Source: Phocoena phocoena
Taxonomy: Eukaryota; Chordata; Mammalia; Artiodactyla; Phocoenidae
Direction of reading: 5' to 3'
DNA: 64,000 bases
Assembly: GCF_963924675.1 (NCBI RefSeq)
Contig: NC_089230.1
Coordinates: 3,659,001 to 3,723,000, forward strand
Below the pieces are notes generated by a model. That model was not told the DNA's origin and ran no database searches. It saw nothing but the letters and a program-made list of their open reading frames with translations. Shown here piece after piece: positions 1 to 13,195 of the stretch (position 1 is its first letter; each line of letters starts with the position of its first letter). A program made the position numbers and the translations under genes.

Positions 1-389
1 CATTGGAGTTAATGAAATGTTTCCTTTGTTGTTGTGTTCTGTATCTTCTATTGGCTTTTATTGTTACGCTTGTATGTTTTCAAGTGGTTGCTCTTGAGTT
101 TACATGAATCTGCATTTTTCAGTCCACCTTGAATTAATATTACTCCATTTCTGTACAATGTAACAACCTTAAAAAGACAGAATCCAGTTATGCCCAGTTT
201 TGTCTTTTATGCTATTGTTGTTAAATATTATACTGCTACATATGTTGTATACACCACCAAGGTTGCTAATACTTTAAATTAAATAGTTAATAGATTATTA
301 AAGAATTTTTTAAAAAGAAAAAGATAATCTGTCATATTTTCTCATATATATACCATTTCCAATGCTTTGCATTCGTTTGTGTAGATCCA

Positions 390-1650
390 GATTTCCGTCT
401 GGTAATTATTTTACCTCAGTCCAGACAGCAGATTCTTTCAGCCTTAGTTTATCGCCTTTATTTTGGCTTCACTTTTCCAAGATATTTTTGCTGGACTTAG
501 GATTTTAAGTTGACAGGCTTTCTTTCAGCATTTTTCAAATGTTATTCGGTTGTCTTCTGACCTCCATCTTTTTCTTTTGTCCCTGATGAGAAGTCAGCAG
601 TCATGCTTCTTGTTATTCTCCTATATGTAGCATGTCTTTTTATTTAAGATGTTCTCTGTATCCTTGGTTTTTCAGCACTTTGTTTATCATGTACCTCAGT
701 GTCCTCCTTGTATTTGTCCTTCTTGAATTCCTCTGAGGTTTCTGGGTCTCTGGGCTGCTGATTGCAGGAAAACGTAGTAAAGTTTTAACCATTTTTCTTC
801 AAATATTTTTTTCTGTCAACCCGTCATTTTTCTTCTGCAACTCTAATTACACATATGATAGATCACTTAATGCTATCTTACAGGTTATTAGGGCTCTGAA
901 CTGTTTTTTCAGTCATTTTTCCTCCCTGGGCCTCCCTGGGTAATTTGGTATGATTCGCCTTTAATTTCAATGATCCTTTCTAATGTTCTCTCCAATCTGT
1001 TGTCCATTCCATCCAGTGATTTATTTTATATATTGTGTTTGTCAGTTCTGAGATTTATTGGGGGTTCATTTTTATAGCTTCTATGTCTCTTTTAAAATTC
1101 CTGTCTCTTCACCCATTGTATCCAAGTATATATTTTCCTGAGATTCTTTAGTATATCTATCAGTTACTTAACAATGCTTGTCTTCATTTCCACCAACTGA
1201 GTCCTCTGTGGGTCTTTTTTTTTGTTGACTTTTTTTTTTTCTGAGTCATGGAACACATTTTTCTTTTTCTTTAGATGTCTAGTAATTTTTTAATTTATAT
1301 GCTACGTTGTGGATAATATGTATTCTCTGTTATCTTTCTGGATCCTGTTATCCTTCTCTGAAGATAATTGACTTTTATTCTAGTGGCCAGTTAAATTTCT
1401 CATGGATTATCCTAAATTTATGGATATGTGCCTTAAGCATTTTTTGTGTGGTTCTGTTTCTGTTTTGGCCTTGGTCCTTAGATCCAGCCAAGGATTTGAG
1501 GGGAATATGAATGCATATTTGGGGACTATCGCCTTTGTGGCTCTCTCCTTTCCAGGATTTTTCTCCTCAAATTCCACGTGCTCTGACAGCCCAGATGCTA
1601 ACCTCTCCACCATACTGTGACTTTTGGGGGGCCTCTAAATGTCTCATACC
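390..1650 (-). mobile_element. Old L1M-like fragment, antisense
   Basis: Pyrimidine-rich sequence with the recognisable antisense L1M phrases TTCTTCAAATATTTTTTTCT and CTCTAATTACACATATGATA. Strongly diverged. The adjoining 1660-3460 (apart from the SINE at 2.9 kb) is AT-rich and partly resembles antisense L1, but I cannot delimit it. Confidence 0.55.
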
Positions 1651-2881
1651 CCAACTGAGCCATAATCTTAGCAGAAAAGCTAATAAATGTGGATTATGCC
1701 CAAAGGTTTTGAACTCCTTTCAGTTTCTGCCTGCTTTTAGGTACTCAATTGCCTTCAATGAGTTGTTCTTAAATTTTGTTCAGAATTTATTCCGTCATTA
1801 CTAGAACTCTAAAAATGTGTTTTCTAGCAATTTTATTATGTTTTCTGTGTCAGTTGAAAATATTAATCTCTTGGATTTTCTAGGCATACTTTCACATCAT
1901 CTACAGTTAAATATCATTCGTTCCACTTTTCTGATATTGATACCTATTTTGCTTTCTCATCTGACTGTATAATTAGAACCTACAAAACAGTATTGGATTA
2001 TGGTGATAAAGCAAGTATATCTAATATGTGTTTGATTTTAATTGTAGTGATTTTAGATTTTAATTTTTTATGTGATTTTTTTGGTAAATTATTTTCATCT
2101 GGTATGAGTTTTCTTCTTCGTTTCTTGTTTGTATTACTTTTTATTAGGAATTTTATCAAATTCATATTCAGATGTCAGTGATAATATGATTTTCCTAATT
2201 TCTGTTATTGATTTCTTATTTTATTAATAGATTTTTAAATTTCCTAATTTTGTGCTACCACTGAGTTCCTTGTACTCTAGTTTCCCATGGAATTACTTTT
2301 TTAATATACTAAGGAAATCAATTTTTGCTTTTTTTTTTTTTTTTTTTTAGCAAGTTTATGTCGAATCCATTAATTGACATGTAGTTGTTTTTCTGTATGG
2401 TATCATAATTTGCTATTAAGATTATGAGAGTTAGGAAATTAAATTTCTCTCTGGTCTAGAAGGGTTTAAATAAATAAAGATATCCATTTGGGGAAGCTTA
2501 AATTATATTTATTTGTAAAACCATTACAGTCTGGCACATTTTTTTAATGGAAGGTCTTTAACAAACTTTTTAATGTCTTTTGTGGTTTGAGGTAATTGTT
2601 TTGTTTTGTTTTTTCCATTTTATTTCACCTCTTGGTCAACTTATTTTGCTAGAAAATCATTTTTCCTTTAGACTTTCAAATTCGCATAAAATATTTACAC
2701 AAATTATTCTCACTTAAAATGTATTTATCTTACTATATCTGTAGTTATCTAATTTTCAATATTTTTATTTCTCCCTTTGTTTCTTAATCAAATTTGTCCT
2801 TTCATTTTAATTATTCCTTTTTTACAAACTTTTAAAAAATTTATCATTTCTTTCTTGTGTGTTTGCTCTTTCATTAATTTT

Positions 2882-3084
2882 TTTTTTTTTTTTTCGGTAC
2901 GCGGGCCTCTCACTGCTGCAGCCCCTCCCGCCACGGAGCACAGGCTCCGGACGCTCAGGCCCAGTGGCCACGGCCCACGGGCCCAGCCTCTCCGCAGCAT
3001 GCGGGATCCTCCCGGACCGGGGCACGAACCCGCGTCCCCTGCATCGGCAGGTGGACTCCCAACCACTGCGCCACCAGGGAAGCC
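2882..3084 (-). mobile_element. Young CHR SINE (cetacean type)
   Basis: Reverse-oriented short CHR SINE, from the T run to CCACCAGGGAAGCCC. It is flanked by the 16-bp duplication CTCTTTCATTAATTTT (2866-2881 and 3085-3100), a clean insertion into AT-rich DNA. Confidence 0.95.
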
Positions 3085-5712
3085 CTCTTTCATTAATTTT
3101 AACTTTTATTTTTATACCTTCTTTGTACCTTAGTTGTTCCTTTTCTTATTTCTCAAATTTCATAACAAGACATGTATATGTATTATTATCTGACTACTAA
3201 TTGAACTGTACCCTGCAAGTTTTTGATGAAGCATTATTCTTTTTCTTAGTTTTTAGATAATTTTCATTTCTGTTTCCATTTCCTCATTGATGTGGAGGTT
3301 AATTTAAAAGAATTTCCTAATTTCCAAATACTTTGGGTATTTGCTTACTTTTTGTTTTGTTTCTAAGGATGCTACTTTGGATCCTTAGAAAAGGATCCAA
3401 AAGAGAATATGACGTATGAATTCTCATATATATCTTCTAATTTTTTTATAAGATAAACGAGTGATTAAAGCAAAAATAGTAATTGTACTAAGGTGAGGTT
3501 TATATCATATGTAGAGATTAAATATATGAAAATAATAGCACAAAGAATGAGGGGTACAAAGAATTATAGCGTTATAAGGTTCTTATGTTTGTGAAGGGTG
3601 AGAGTGAAGTGCTAAGTGGAACAATATTAACTTTGTGTGTGTGTTATAAGTATGTATATTGTAATGTATAGAAACCATGAAAACATAAAAGTATAGCTTT
3701 TTTTAAAGAAAGGAAAAACGAATCATAAAAAGTACATTTTATCAGCCCACAATGCAGCAAACGGAAAGCAAATATGAAGACAGTAGACGTGAACCCAATC
3801 AAACTAACAATTAAGCGTAAATGGATTAATACCTCAATTGAAAACCAAAAATTATCAGACTTGATAAAATAACAAGACTTAATTATATGTTATATAAGAA
3901 ATACACACTCTAAATAGGAAGACTCAGATAGGTTGAAAGTAAAATGATGAGAGAAGATATACCATGCAGACACCTTAAAAAAGCTACATGGCTGTAGTAG
4001 TATCAGAGTCGTTTTGAAGGCAGAATACTGTGAGCCAGTAAGAGGGATAATTCACCATGACAGAAGGGTCAACACATAGAGAGAAATAACACTGCAAATG
4101 TGTGCGTGCACCTAATTAACAGCGCTGCAAAACACATGAAGGAAAATCTCACAGAACAGAAAAGGAAACTAAACAAAGCCATAGTTCAAGAGTTTTACAT
4201 TTTTCTTTAAGTAATTTATAGAGCAAGTACATAAAAATCTAAGGCAAAGGAAAAATCGACACTGTCAACAAAACCTATTTTATATACACTGAACACTAAA
4301 AAATGACTACACATTCTTTTCAGCTGTACATGGAATATTTATAAGACAGACTGTGTGCTGGTACCTAAAATAAATCTCAATAAATTTCAAAAGATCGGAT
4401 TCATAGAATATTTTTTATTGTGATGGAAATAAAAATCACAATAACCTATGTAGAAAAGCCCTACGTATGTGGAAATTAAACAACACACCTCTAAATAACT
4501 CATGTATCAAAGAAGAAATAACAAGGGAAATAGAATATTTCAAACTGAATGTTAGGGAAAACAAACTCACAATTTGTAGGATTCAGCTAGAAGTTTATTT
4601 TTAAATGCCTGTGTTAGTCAGTGTTTTAAGATGACACCTTAAGCAGCTAGAAAAAGAAGAGCAAATTAAGCCCTAACTTGAAATGAATAATCAAGAGAGG
4701 AGCAGAACAATAAAACGGAGAGCAGCAAACAACAGAGAAAACCAATGATGCCAATAGTCGGTACCTTGAAAAGATTACTAAAATGTGTAAACCCCCAGCA
4801 AGACTAAGTAAGGGAAAAGGAGAAAATACCAATCACCAATATTAACAGTAACAGAGAGGATATTGTTACAGAATATGGGCAAAAAGAGGCAGTAAGAGAT
4901 TATTATAAATAATTTTATGGTAATTTGAAACAGTTAAAAATGGAATAATTCCTTGAAAATTACAACTTACTGTACTGAACCAAGATGAAACAGAAAATCT
5001 GAATATCCCCTTAAAGAAATTCTATCCTTAAACAGAAAATTCTCCAGGACCTCATGGTTTCACTTGTGAATTCTCTCAGACATTTATGGAAGAAATAATA
5101 TCAATCTTACACAAAATGTTACTGAAAATGAGACTACTACTTACCACTTTATTTTATGAAGCCTGAATAGTACTGATACCAAAAGCTCACGAACACATTA
5201 CAAAAACAGTAAATTGAAGATCTATATTGATTGACATGTATGCACTGCTATATTTAAAAGAAAATGCCTTTCCATGAAAAAAAAAAGATCTATATTCCTC
5301 ATGGACATAGATCCAATTCATAACAAAGTATAACAAATTCAGTCACATATTCAAGAGACAATATAACAAATGGATTTTATCTCAGGAATAGAACAGTGGT
5401 TTAACATTTGCTAATTAATATAATTCACAGTAATGGAACAAAGAAGAAATACCGTATGATCATCGCCAGTGCATTATGCTGAAAATAAGTAAATAAATCA
5501 ACAAATAAAATTAGAAAGGAAAAAGTAAATCTGTCCTTATTTTTAAATCACATGCCATCTACTAAAAAAATTCCTCAGGAATCTCCAAAAAAATCTACTA
5601 GAATTAATAAGTGACTTTAGCAAGTTCACATGATACATTTAAAAATTAACTTAGTTTATATATGAATATTAATTGGAAATTCAAATTAAAGCAATTCCAT
5701 TTGCAATGTCAT

Positions 5713-5811
5713 TTAAGAAATAAATTTAACAAATGATATAAAGTCTCTTAAAAAATAAATTTAACAAATGATATAAAATCATTTAAAAATAAATTTAATA
5801 AATGATAAAAT
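5713..5811. repeat. Three-copy AT-rich tandem repeat
   Basis: The unit AAATAAATTTAACAAATGATATAAA recurs three times at intervals of about 34-36 bases within the old L1. It is probably a local slippage duplication. Confidence 0.85.
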
Positions 5812-6383
5812 ACATAACATTTCCTGAGACAAATAAAGAACACTAAATGACTGGAGAGATGTATCATGATTATGAATTGCAACACTCAATATTGCTATCG
5901 ATTCTCTACAAACATTCCTCCAAAACTGCAATTCTAGTCAGAATATCCACAGGCTACTTTTTGTAGAAAGTGACAAACCGACCTCAAATTTATCTAGAAA
6001 TACAAAAGACCCAGAATAGTCAAAGCAATTTTGACAAAGCAGAGACAAATTGGAGGACTTATACTACCTGATTTCAAGACTTACTATAAAATAACAGTAA
6101 TCAAGACTGGGTGTATTGGTGTTAGGGTAGACAAATTGGGACAGATTACAAAAGACCCATTCTATGTAGCCTGTTGATTTTCAGCCAAGGGGCCAAGATA
6201 ATTCAACTAGGGAAAGGATAGTCATTTCAACATTGCTTTTTAATTACGGAGGTTTCAGATGGATGATAGACTTAAATGTAGAAGCTAAAATTATAAAATC
6301 TTTAGAACAAAACATAGGAGAAAGTCTTCATGACCTTGCATAGGCAAAGATTCCTTGGCACACAAAAAGCATTAACCTTCAGA

Positions 6384-6530
6384 GATGTCCATCAAAGGGT
6401 ACAAACTGTCAGTTATGAGATTAATAAGTTCTGGGGATCTAAGGTACAGCGTGGTGTACTGTACACTTGTACTGTACAGCTGTACTGTACACTTGAAATT
6501 TGCTAAGTGAGCGGATCCTAAGTGTTCTCA

Positions 6531-6573
<43 letters not shown>

Positions 6574-6723
6574 AACCGTGTAAGGTAATGAATGTGTTAA
6601 TTAACTCAATTGTGGTGATCATTTAACAATGCATACATATATCAAATAATCACATGTACAACCTAAATATATACAGCTGTTTTTGGTCAGCCATGCCTCA
6701 ATAAAGCTGGAGAAAACAAAACA
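6384..6723 (+). mobile_element. L1 3'-UTR fragment nested in older L1
   Basis: An L1M-type 3' end (GATGTCCATCAAAGGGT ... CTCACCACACACAC ... CCTCAATAAAGCTGG) flanked by near-identical copies of AAAAGCA[TC]TAACCTTCAGAGA at about 6363-6383 and 6724-6744. The host L1 continues on both sides. A (CA)n tract lies at 6531-6567. Confidence 0.88.
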
Positions 6724-7299
6724 GAAAAGCACTAACCTTCAGAGAAACAAACAAATGATAGACCGTCTTCGTCATATTAAAAACTTACGATTTTCAGAAC
6801 AGCTTTTAAGGAAATGAAAAGACAAGCCACAGAATGTGAGAAAATATTCTCAATATTTATGTTTAATAGCAGTCTCATATAACTCTTACAACTCAATAAT
6901 AAGACAAATAATCCAAGTAGAAATTACATGAAAAAATGTCCTTTTCAATTTATTTAAGAAAAAAATGTGACTTACTTTAAAGGAGATTAAGTATGTTAGT
7001 ACAGATGCTATCAAGTGAAATACAGTATGTGAAGTGTACTGTCTGACATGGGAGTGTGTTGTATCAGAGGCTCTTGAGGGATCGGCCAGTAAGTAATGGG
7101 AGAAGGGAGCAGAGACACCCAAGGGAGACACCCAATTCCACAGCTACAGATTCGGTACCTTTCAGTGCCAAGCCTGGGGCGAGTGCTGGGTGGGCAGCAA
7201 AGAGCCAGACAGCCCCTGGCCCTGCTGTCCTGGTCCTTCCAGTCTAACGGGGAGATGGATGCGTCAACTAAAGAACTCTACAACGCATTAAAATAAACT

Positions 7300-7715
7300 T
7301 GTGTTCTAGAAAACTCTTATGGGATGAATTGTGTCGCCCCACAGATTCATAAGTTGAAGTCCAGATTCCCAGAATGCGACAGTATTTGGAGATAGGGCCT
7401 TTGTAGAGGTGATTAAGGTAAAATGAGGCCATGTGGGTGGGCCCTAACCCAACATGACTGATATCCTTGGAAGAAATTTGGACAGAGATGTGTCAGTGGG
7501 GAGACCATGTGAAGACACAGGGAGAAGATGGCCATCTGCCAGCCAACAAGAGGAGCCTGGAAAAGATCCTTCCCTCATGGCCCTCAGAAGGAACCAACCC
7601 TGCCAACACCTTGATTTGGACTTCTGGCCTCTAAAACCGTGAGACAATAAATTTCTGTCATTTAAGCCACCCAGTTTGTGGTACTTTGTTACGGCAACCC
7701 TAGCAAACTAATACA
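7300..7715 (+). mobile_element. Solo MLT1-type (MaLR) LTR
   Basis: It begins TGTGTTCTAG, continues with the MLT1-like GATGAATTGTGTCGCCCC and ends with AATAAATTTCTGTCATTTAAGC, CACCCAGTTTGTGG and CAAACTAATACA. This is the classic mammalian MaLR LTR layout. No internal retroviral sequence adjoins it, and it codes for nothing intact. Confidence 0.85.
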
Positions 7716-8329
7716 GAAGCTTAAGTGAGTTTTTGTCTTCTGCAATCAAAAGAGCCCAACTGACCCTGGGAGCAAATAGTCTTGAGTTTGGAAAGGCACG
7801 AGCCTGGCCAGGCCTAGAGACTTCACGGGTCTTCCTGGGGGTGGAGTGGCCCCCGCTGTGCGCCTGTTTGGCTTCATTGTCACCCCCATCCCCACTGCTT
7901 CCTCACCCCGGCCCACAATCCCTCCGACCCCAGACACTCATCGGCCCCCCTGGGTGGGGAGTAAGTGGGTAAGGAGACTCCTGCCTCACCCCTGCCCGGT
8001 CCTGGCCTCCCTGATATTCTAACCCTGATCAGCTGTCACAGTCCTGCAGGAAGGGCTGGGTTCACTGCCTGGAAGAGAAACTCCAGGGATCCCACTTTCT
8101 GCTTCTGGGGATAAACGGGTGGAGTGAGATTCTCCAGCCCTGACTAATGCGAGGTTTCATGGAGAAGGGAGGTTGAGAGAGTCATAATGACCATCCTGAA
8201 GAGCAGTTGAGCTCTTCCACTGCAGCATTACCCGGAATCAAAACCTGCACGATTTGATTCTGTTTTCAGTCGCAGCTGCCGTGAACTAACACCCAGGCCA
8301 TGGGAGCAGGGTGAGTTCAGTTTGTTTGG

Positions 8330-9810
8330 TAGGATATGCTGTCTGAACCCATCTGGGCCTGGTGACTTCTGTATTGGAAGATTATTAATTATTGACCAAA
8401 TTTCTTAAATAGATACAGACCTGTTTGGATTGTCTATTTCTTCTTGTGTAAGTTTTGGAAGATTGTATCCTTTAAGAAATTGATTCATATTATCTAGGTC
8501 ACCAAAGTTGTGGGTGTAGAGTTGTTTATAGTGCTCCTTGATTCTCCTTTGAATGTCCATGAGATCTGTAGTGACGTCCCCTTTTTCATTGCTGATATTA
8601 GTAATTTGTATTCTCTTTTTTCCTTAGTTAGACTGGCAACAGGCTTATTGCTTTTATAGATCTTTTCAAAGGGCCAGCTTTTAGTTTGGTTTATTTTCTC
8701 TGTTGATTTGCTGTTTTCAATTTCACTGATTTCTGCTCTAATTCTTACTGTTTCTTTTCATCTGCGTATTTGGATTTAACGTGTTCTTCTTTTTCTAGTT
8801 TCCTGAAGTGGAAACTTAACTTTTTAATTTTACATCTTTCTTCTTTTCTCTTATATGCATTTAATGCTGTAAATTTCCTTCTAAACACTGCTTTCACTAC
8901 ATCCCACAGATTTTGTTAAGCTGTGTCCTCATTTATGTTTAGTTATAAATATTTTAAAATTTCTCTTGGTTTCTTCTATGACCCGTGTGTTATTCAGAAG
9001 TGTTTTTTAATCTCTAAGTACTTGAGGGTTTTCCAGCTATTTTTCTGTTGTTGATATCTAGTTAATTTCATTGTTATCTAAGAGCATACATTGTATGATT
9101 TCTGTTCTTTTCAGTTTGTTAAAAAGTGTATTTTATGGTCTGTCTTGGTGAATGTTCCATTTGAGTTTGGAAAAAATGTGTCTTCTGCTGTTGCTGGATG
9201 AAGCCATCTACAGATGTCAGTTGTATCGTTGATGAAATTATTGGATTCAAATATGTCCTGATTTTCTGCCTGCTGGACCTATCCAGTTCTCATAGAGGTG
9301 TGTTGAAGTCTGCAACTATAGTAGTGGAGCTGATACACTTTTCCTTGAACTTTGATCAGTTTTTGCCTCACATATTTTGAGGCTCTGTCGCTAGGGGAAT
9401 ACAGGTTGAGGACAATTATACCTTCCTGGAGAATTGATCCCTTTATTCTTATGAGATGTTCCTCTTTATTGCGGGTACCTATCCTTGCTCTGAGGTCTGT
9501 TCTGTCTGAAATTAATCTGGCTGCTCCCATTTTCTTGTGAATAATGTTAGCCTGGTATATCATTCTCCACCCATTTACTTTTAGTCTATATGTGTGTTTA
9601 TAGTTAAAGTGTGTTTCTTATAAACAACAAATATTCAGGCCTTATTTTCTGATCCACTCTGATAATCTCTTTTAATTGGTGTATTTAGATCATTGACATT
9701 TAAAGTGATTTTTGAGATAGTTGCATTAATATCTGCCATACCTGTTCCTGTTTTCTATCCTTCGCACTTGTTCTTTGTTCCCAATTTTGTCTTCCACTTG
9801 TTTTCTGCCT
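8330..9810 (-). mobile_element. L1 ORF2 fragment, antisense
   Basis: The reverse strand reads L1 ORF2 endonuclease and early RT sequence. The + strand shows the familiar antisense phrases CATCTGGGCCTGGTGACTTC and GATGAAGCCATCTACAGATG. Many stops, inactive. It abuts a sense L1 3' fragment at about 9811. Confidence 0.8.
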
Positions 9811-10300
9811 TTCGCACAAGGGCTTGGACGCAGATATTCACAGCAGCATTATTCATAATATATCTAAACCAGAAGCAGCCCAAAGGTCCAACAACAGTGA
9901 ATGGATAGACAGTTTCTGGCACTTACTCAGTGGAATACTGTACTATTCAGCGACAAAAAATAATTAGAAACTACAGATTCATGCAACATCATGAAGAAAT
10001 CACACAGTCATTATGTTGAACAAAACAGTGCCTACTCTATGAACACATTTTTACCAAATTCTAGAACAGGCCAAACAAATCGATAGTGTTAGTGGTTGCG
10101 GTAGAATTCGGGCTGGCAGGTGTTGGTGTTGGATAAGGGATATTGAACGGGAAAGGGCAGAAGGAGTGTCTGGGTCATGAAAATGTTCCCTGTCATCACT
10201 GGTCTGGTGGTTGGACTGTATACATTTTCATACTCGTTGAACTATATCTTTCAAATTCATGCATTTAATTCCATGTCAGTTACACCTAAGTTAAAGTATG
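9811..10300 (+). mobile_element. L1 ORF2 end and 3' UTR, sense
   Basis: It contains ATTCACAGCAGCATTATTCA and TGAATGGATAGACAGTTTCT, the end of L1 ORF2, then a diverged 3' UTR. It may be the sense half of a single 5'-inverted insertion together with 8330-9810. Confidence 0.75.
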
Positions 10301-12924
10301 AGCACCAAAAATGTACAATCTGGAAGTATGATTCTGTGATAAAATATGACACACTTTTGTTTCAAGTGTTTTGTTCTTAAACAAGGTAGAGTATGTCAAT
10401 TATATCAGTAGGCCTTTAAATGAAATCTTTAAAAAAAATTAAATAGAATGGTCCTTAACTCACCAAATGAGATGAAATCTCATTTCTGTGGGGTGATGAG
10501 GAGTTGATGAGCTCATAGAAGCAGTTCACAGAATTCTGCATGGTACTGAGCCAGCTTTTAATCTATTTTAGTATTATTAGTGAATTCAGTATTCACGCAT
10601 TTGACACGGCTTTGTTGGCCTTTCATAGATTTTCTTGTGAGGATTCCATAATGATGTATGTAAGAAATTGCATAATTTGAGCCATTCTGCGTTGTCCTAG
10701 GAAATGGTAGACGTGGAGTTCAGCCACAGGGGGATTTTACAAAGGCTCAGGGCTGCCCTCGCTGTGGGAAATGTTTATCTCCTCCTTTCTATTTTCTAGA
10801 ACCTTCACTACACTTGAGTTAACACAGACGTCATTCCCCCTGTGACTAGGGTACATATTCCACCACCTCTGTCATAGACACAGGTTCGCTCCAAATGTTC
10901 TGTACGTGGCATCGTCTGTAACTTGACAGCTGTTTCTCCAGTGAGAGTTGCAGTTTGCGGAGATAGCTCCATTGAGCATGGTACGAAGTGGACAGATATT
11001 GTCTCCAAATTAGGCTAGTCTTTACATCTAGCTCCTTGTTTTCTTGCTCTAGCAATTTCTGCTCGAAAGAAACATGGCAAGGGCTCTCTCTCCTGACTCT
11101 GCTGGTGCATTCACGGGGCAGGCGCCTCCAGGGCTGGCTGGTCCACATTCACAGTAGCCGGGGCTTCTCTGCATATGGTTTAAAAAGGATGCTTCTCCAA
11201 AGCTGTTTTCTGTCTATTAGTTAATGTGCAGTCTATAAGCTGGAAATATACTTTTGAATAAAGTTTACTATGTTATTTTACTGTCTATCTTTGCTTAACA
11301 GTGTGGTATCCTTCTTTGATTGTGAATTCTTGTCCTCTTTCGGGGACCCTGTTCCAGCAGCACTTTCTGGTGCAGGCGTTTACTTCAGCCCACTGTTGTT
11401 CTTCTCCTCTTACGTGAATATCCAACTTAGTGTAGTCTGTTTTATACCTTTAATAAATTATTTATCTGGTATTCGACTTTTTGTAGTTAAATATATGATT
11501 ATATTTCTTAGAAGAAAATTGTTAAGCGATAGTCATTGTAATTGCTCCAATAGATAGTTAATAAATGACAGACATGGCCTCTCCCTTTATACCTGGAATT
11601 AAGACTAAAACACAAAAGATGCTACCGTTCGTCTGAGGACATCAATGGCAGACTTTGGCCAAGAGTGAAGTAACCTAATATCTAGGGAAGTGCAGCCTTT
11701 ATTTAATTTAAGAATCACTATATTTCTAAACCATAAGCAGAGAGATTAACGTCATACTTACAAGAGCGTTTTATTTAGTTACATGTGCCTATCCACGTTA
11801 AGCCTAAAAATGTTTAGATGGATATTTTTTCTTCCCTACCAATTATTTGGTAAAAATTAATATTTAAGATTAACATTTTTCATAACAATTCTCAAAGTAC
11901 TGATATTATCTTTATTTATTTTGTGATATTTTTGTGTTAAAATCAGGGTGACCAGACTCCCTAGTTGGTCTGGATCATTCTCAATTAATACCTGTTGTCC
12001 TGATATAATTAATATTAGTGCTCACTTTCACTCTCAAAACTCTCTTGTCTCAGACATAAATTATAATGGCATAATGTCCTGTAGAGCATAATCAGAGGAC
12101 AGAATGTCACGTGATGGAAGTAATTACATTCCAGGCTTTTGTCCACTTGTTGGGCCCAGAGCTACGGGTAACTGTGACGCTACTGAGCACGTAGGAGGGT
12201 TCAGTATTTGTCGAGCAAACAAATAATCCAAAATGACAAAAAATGAAGAGTGTAGGTTTCATAATGTGATCTTGTATTCTTATTATATCTTCAGTGGCAT
12301 TTTGTGTCCTGGTAATTTGCCAATATTTTACATGTCCTGATGAAGCTGGAAATCTGCCCTTCCTGGCATCCAGTCCTTTCTGAAAAAGGACAGTATCATG
12401 TCAGATATCTCAACTCTCTGGGTTTTTTTCACAAGTATTCTCTAGAGTATGACAGATGATCATTTTATATCAAAAGATATAGTGTATTCTGAATGAAGCC
12501 AGACGGCCGCATGTGCATTAAGTGTTTTATCAGTTAGGAAGGCGTTTAGTTTACAAAAGATAAATCCTAATGACTAGTGTCTCAAAATATAAGGTTTTAT
12601 TTTTTATCCTATTGTAAAGAGTCTGAAGATAGGTAGTTGCTGGCTTAAGTTCAGCTGCCCAGTGATGCTTTCAGGAACCCAGGCTCTTTGTGTTTTTCTG
12701 CTCCCTCGTCCTTGGCGTGTTGGCCTCTTACTTTTGGGTCAGCTGGACTTTACACAGATCATTCTCTCATTTTATGGCTCTCTCAGTCTTTGTTCCACTC
12801 GGTCTGGAGCTGAATGTCACGTGATCTCTTCATCATTGCTGGGAGTCCTAATATTCTGACGCTTCTTCCCTACCTTTTGTCCTTACCACTGGTCCTTGCC
12901 ACCTGCCCTTGACATTTACTTTTA

Positions 12925-13195
12925 TGACTATTTTAAATTAACTTTTTATTTTATACTGGAGTATAGTTGATTTACAATGTTGTGCTAGTTTCAGGTGTGC
13001 AGTGAAGTGATTCAGTTAGACACACACACATGTCCATTCTTTTTCAGATTCTTTTTCTCATATAGGTTATTACAGAGTATTATATTGAGTATAGCTCCCT
13101 GTGCTATATACAGTAAGTCCTTGTTGATTATTTTATATGTAGTAGTGTATATATGTTAACCCCAAATTCCTAATTTATCCCTCTCCCCCTTAACT
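12925..13195 (-). mobile_element. L1 3'-end fragment, antisense
   Basis: AACTTTTTATTTTATACTGG, AGTATAGTTGATTTACAATG and GCTCCCTGTGCTATATACAG are the reverse complement of a moderately old cetartiodactyl L1 3' end. Confidence 0.85.

Larger units (their letters stand above)
3690..6990 (+). mobile_element. Old L1 ORF2 remnant, sense, interrupted by a second L1
   Basis: Degenerate sense L1 ORF2. The endonuclease-to-RT linker and RT-region phrases are recognisable (TGTGGAAATTAAACAACACA near 4470; TCCAGGACCTCATGGTTTCA near 5044; CTACCTGATTTCAAGACTTA near 6065). Stops and indels are frequent, so it is inactive. It contains a three-copy AT tandem at 5713-5811 and is split by another L1 3' end at 6384-6723. 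Confidence 0.85.

Noticed and set aside
2777..3200. Overlapping frames on both strands near 2.8-3.2 kb (and likewise at 26.0, 32.2, 44.9 and 56.9 kb)
   Set aside because: They are translations of CHR SINEs. The same peptide phrases, such as PGPGHEPASPASAG, recur at each SINE.
7056..7300. Two overlapping + strand frames before the MLT1 LTR
   Set aside because: Both are short, overlap in different frames, and show no similarity to known proteins.
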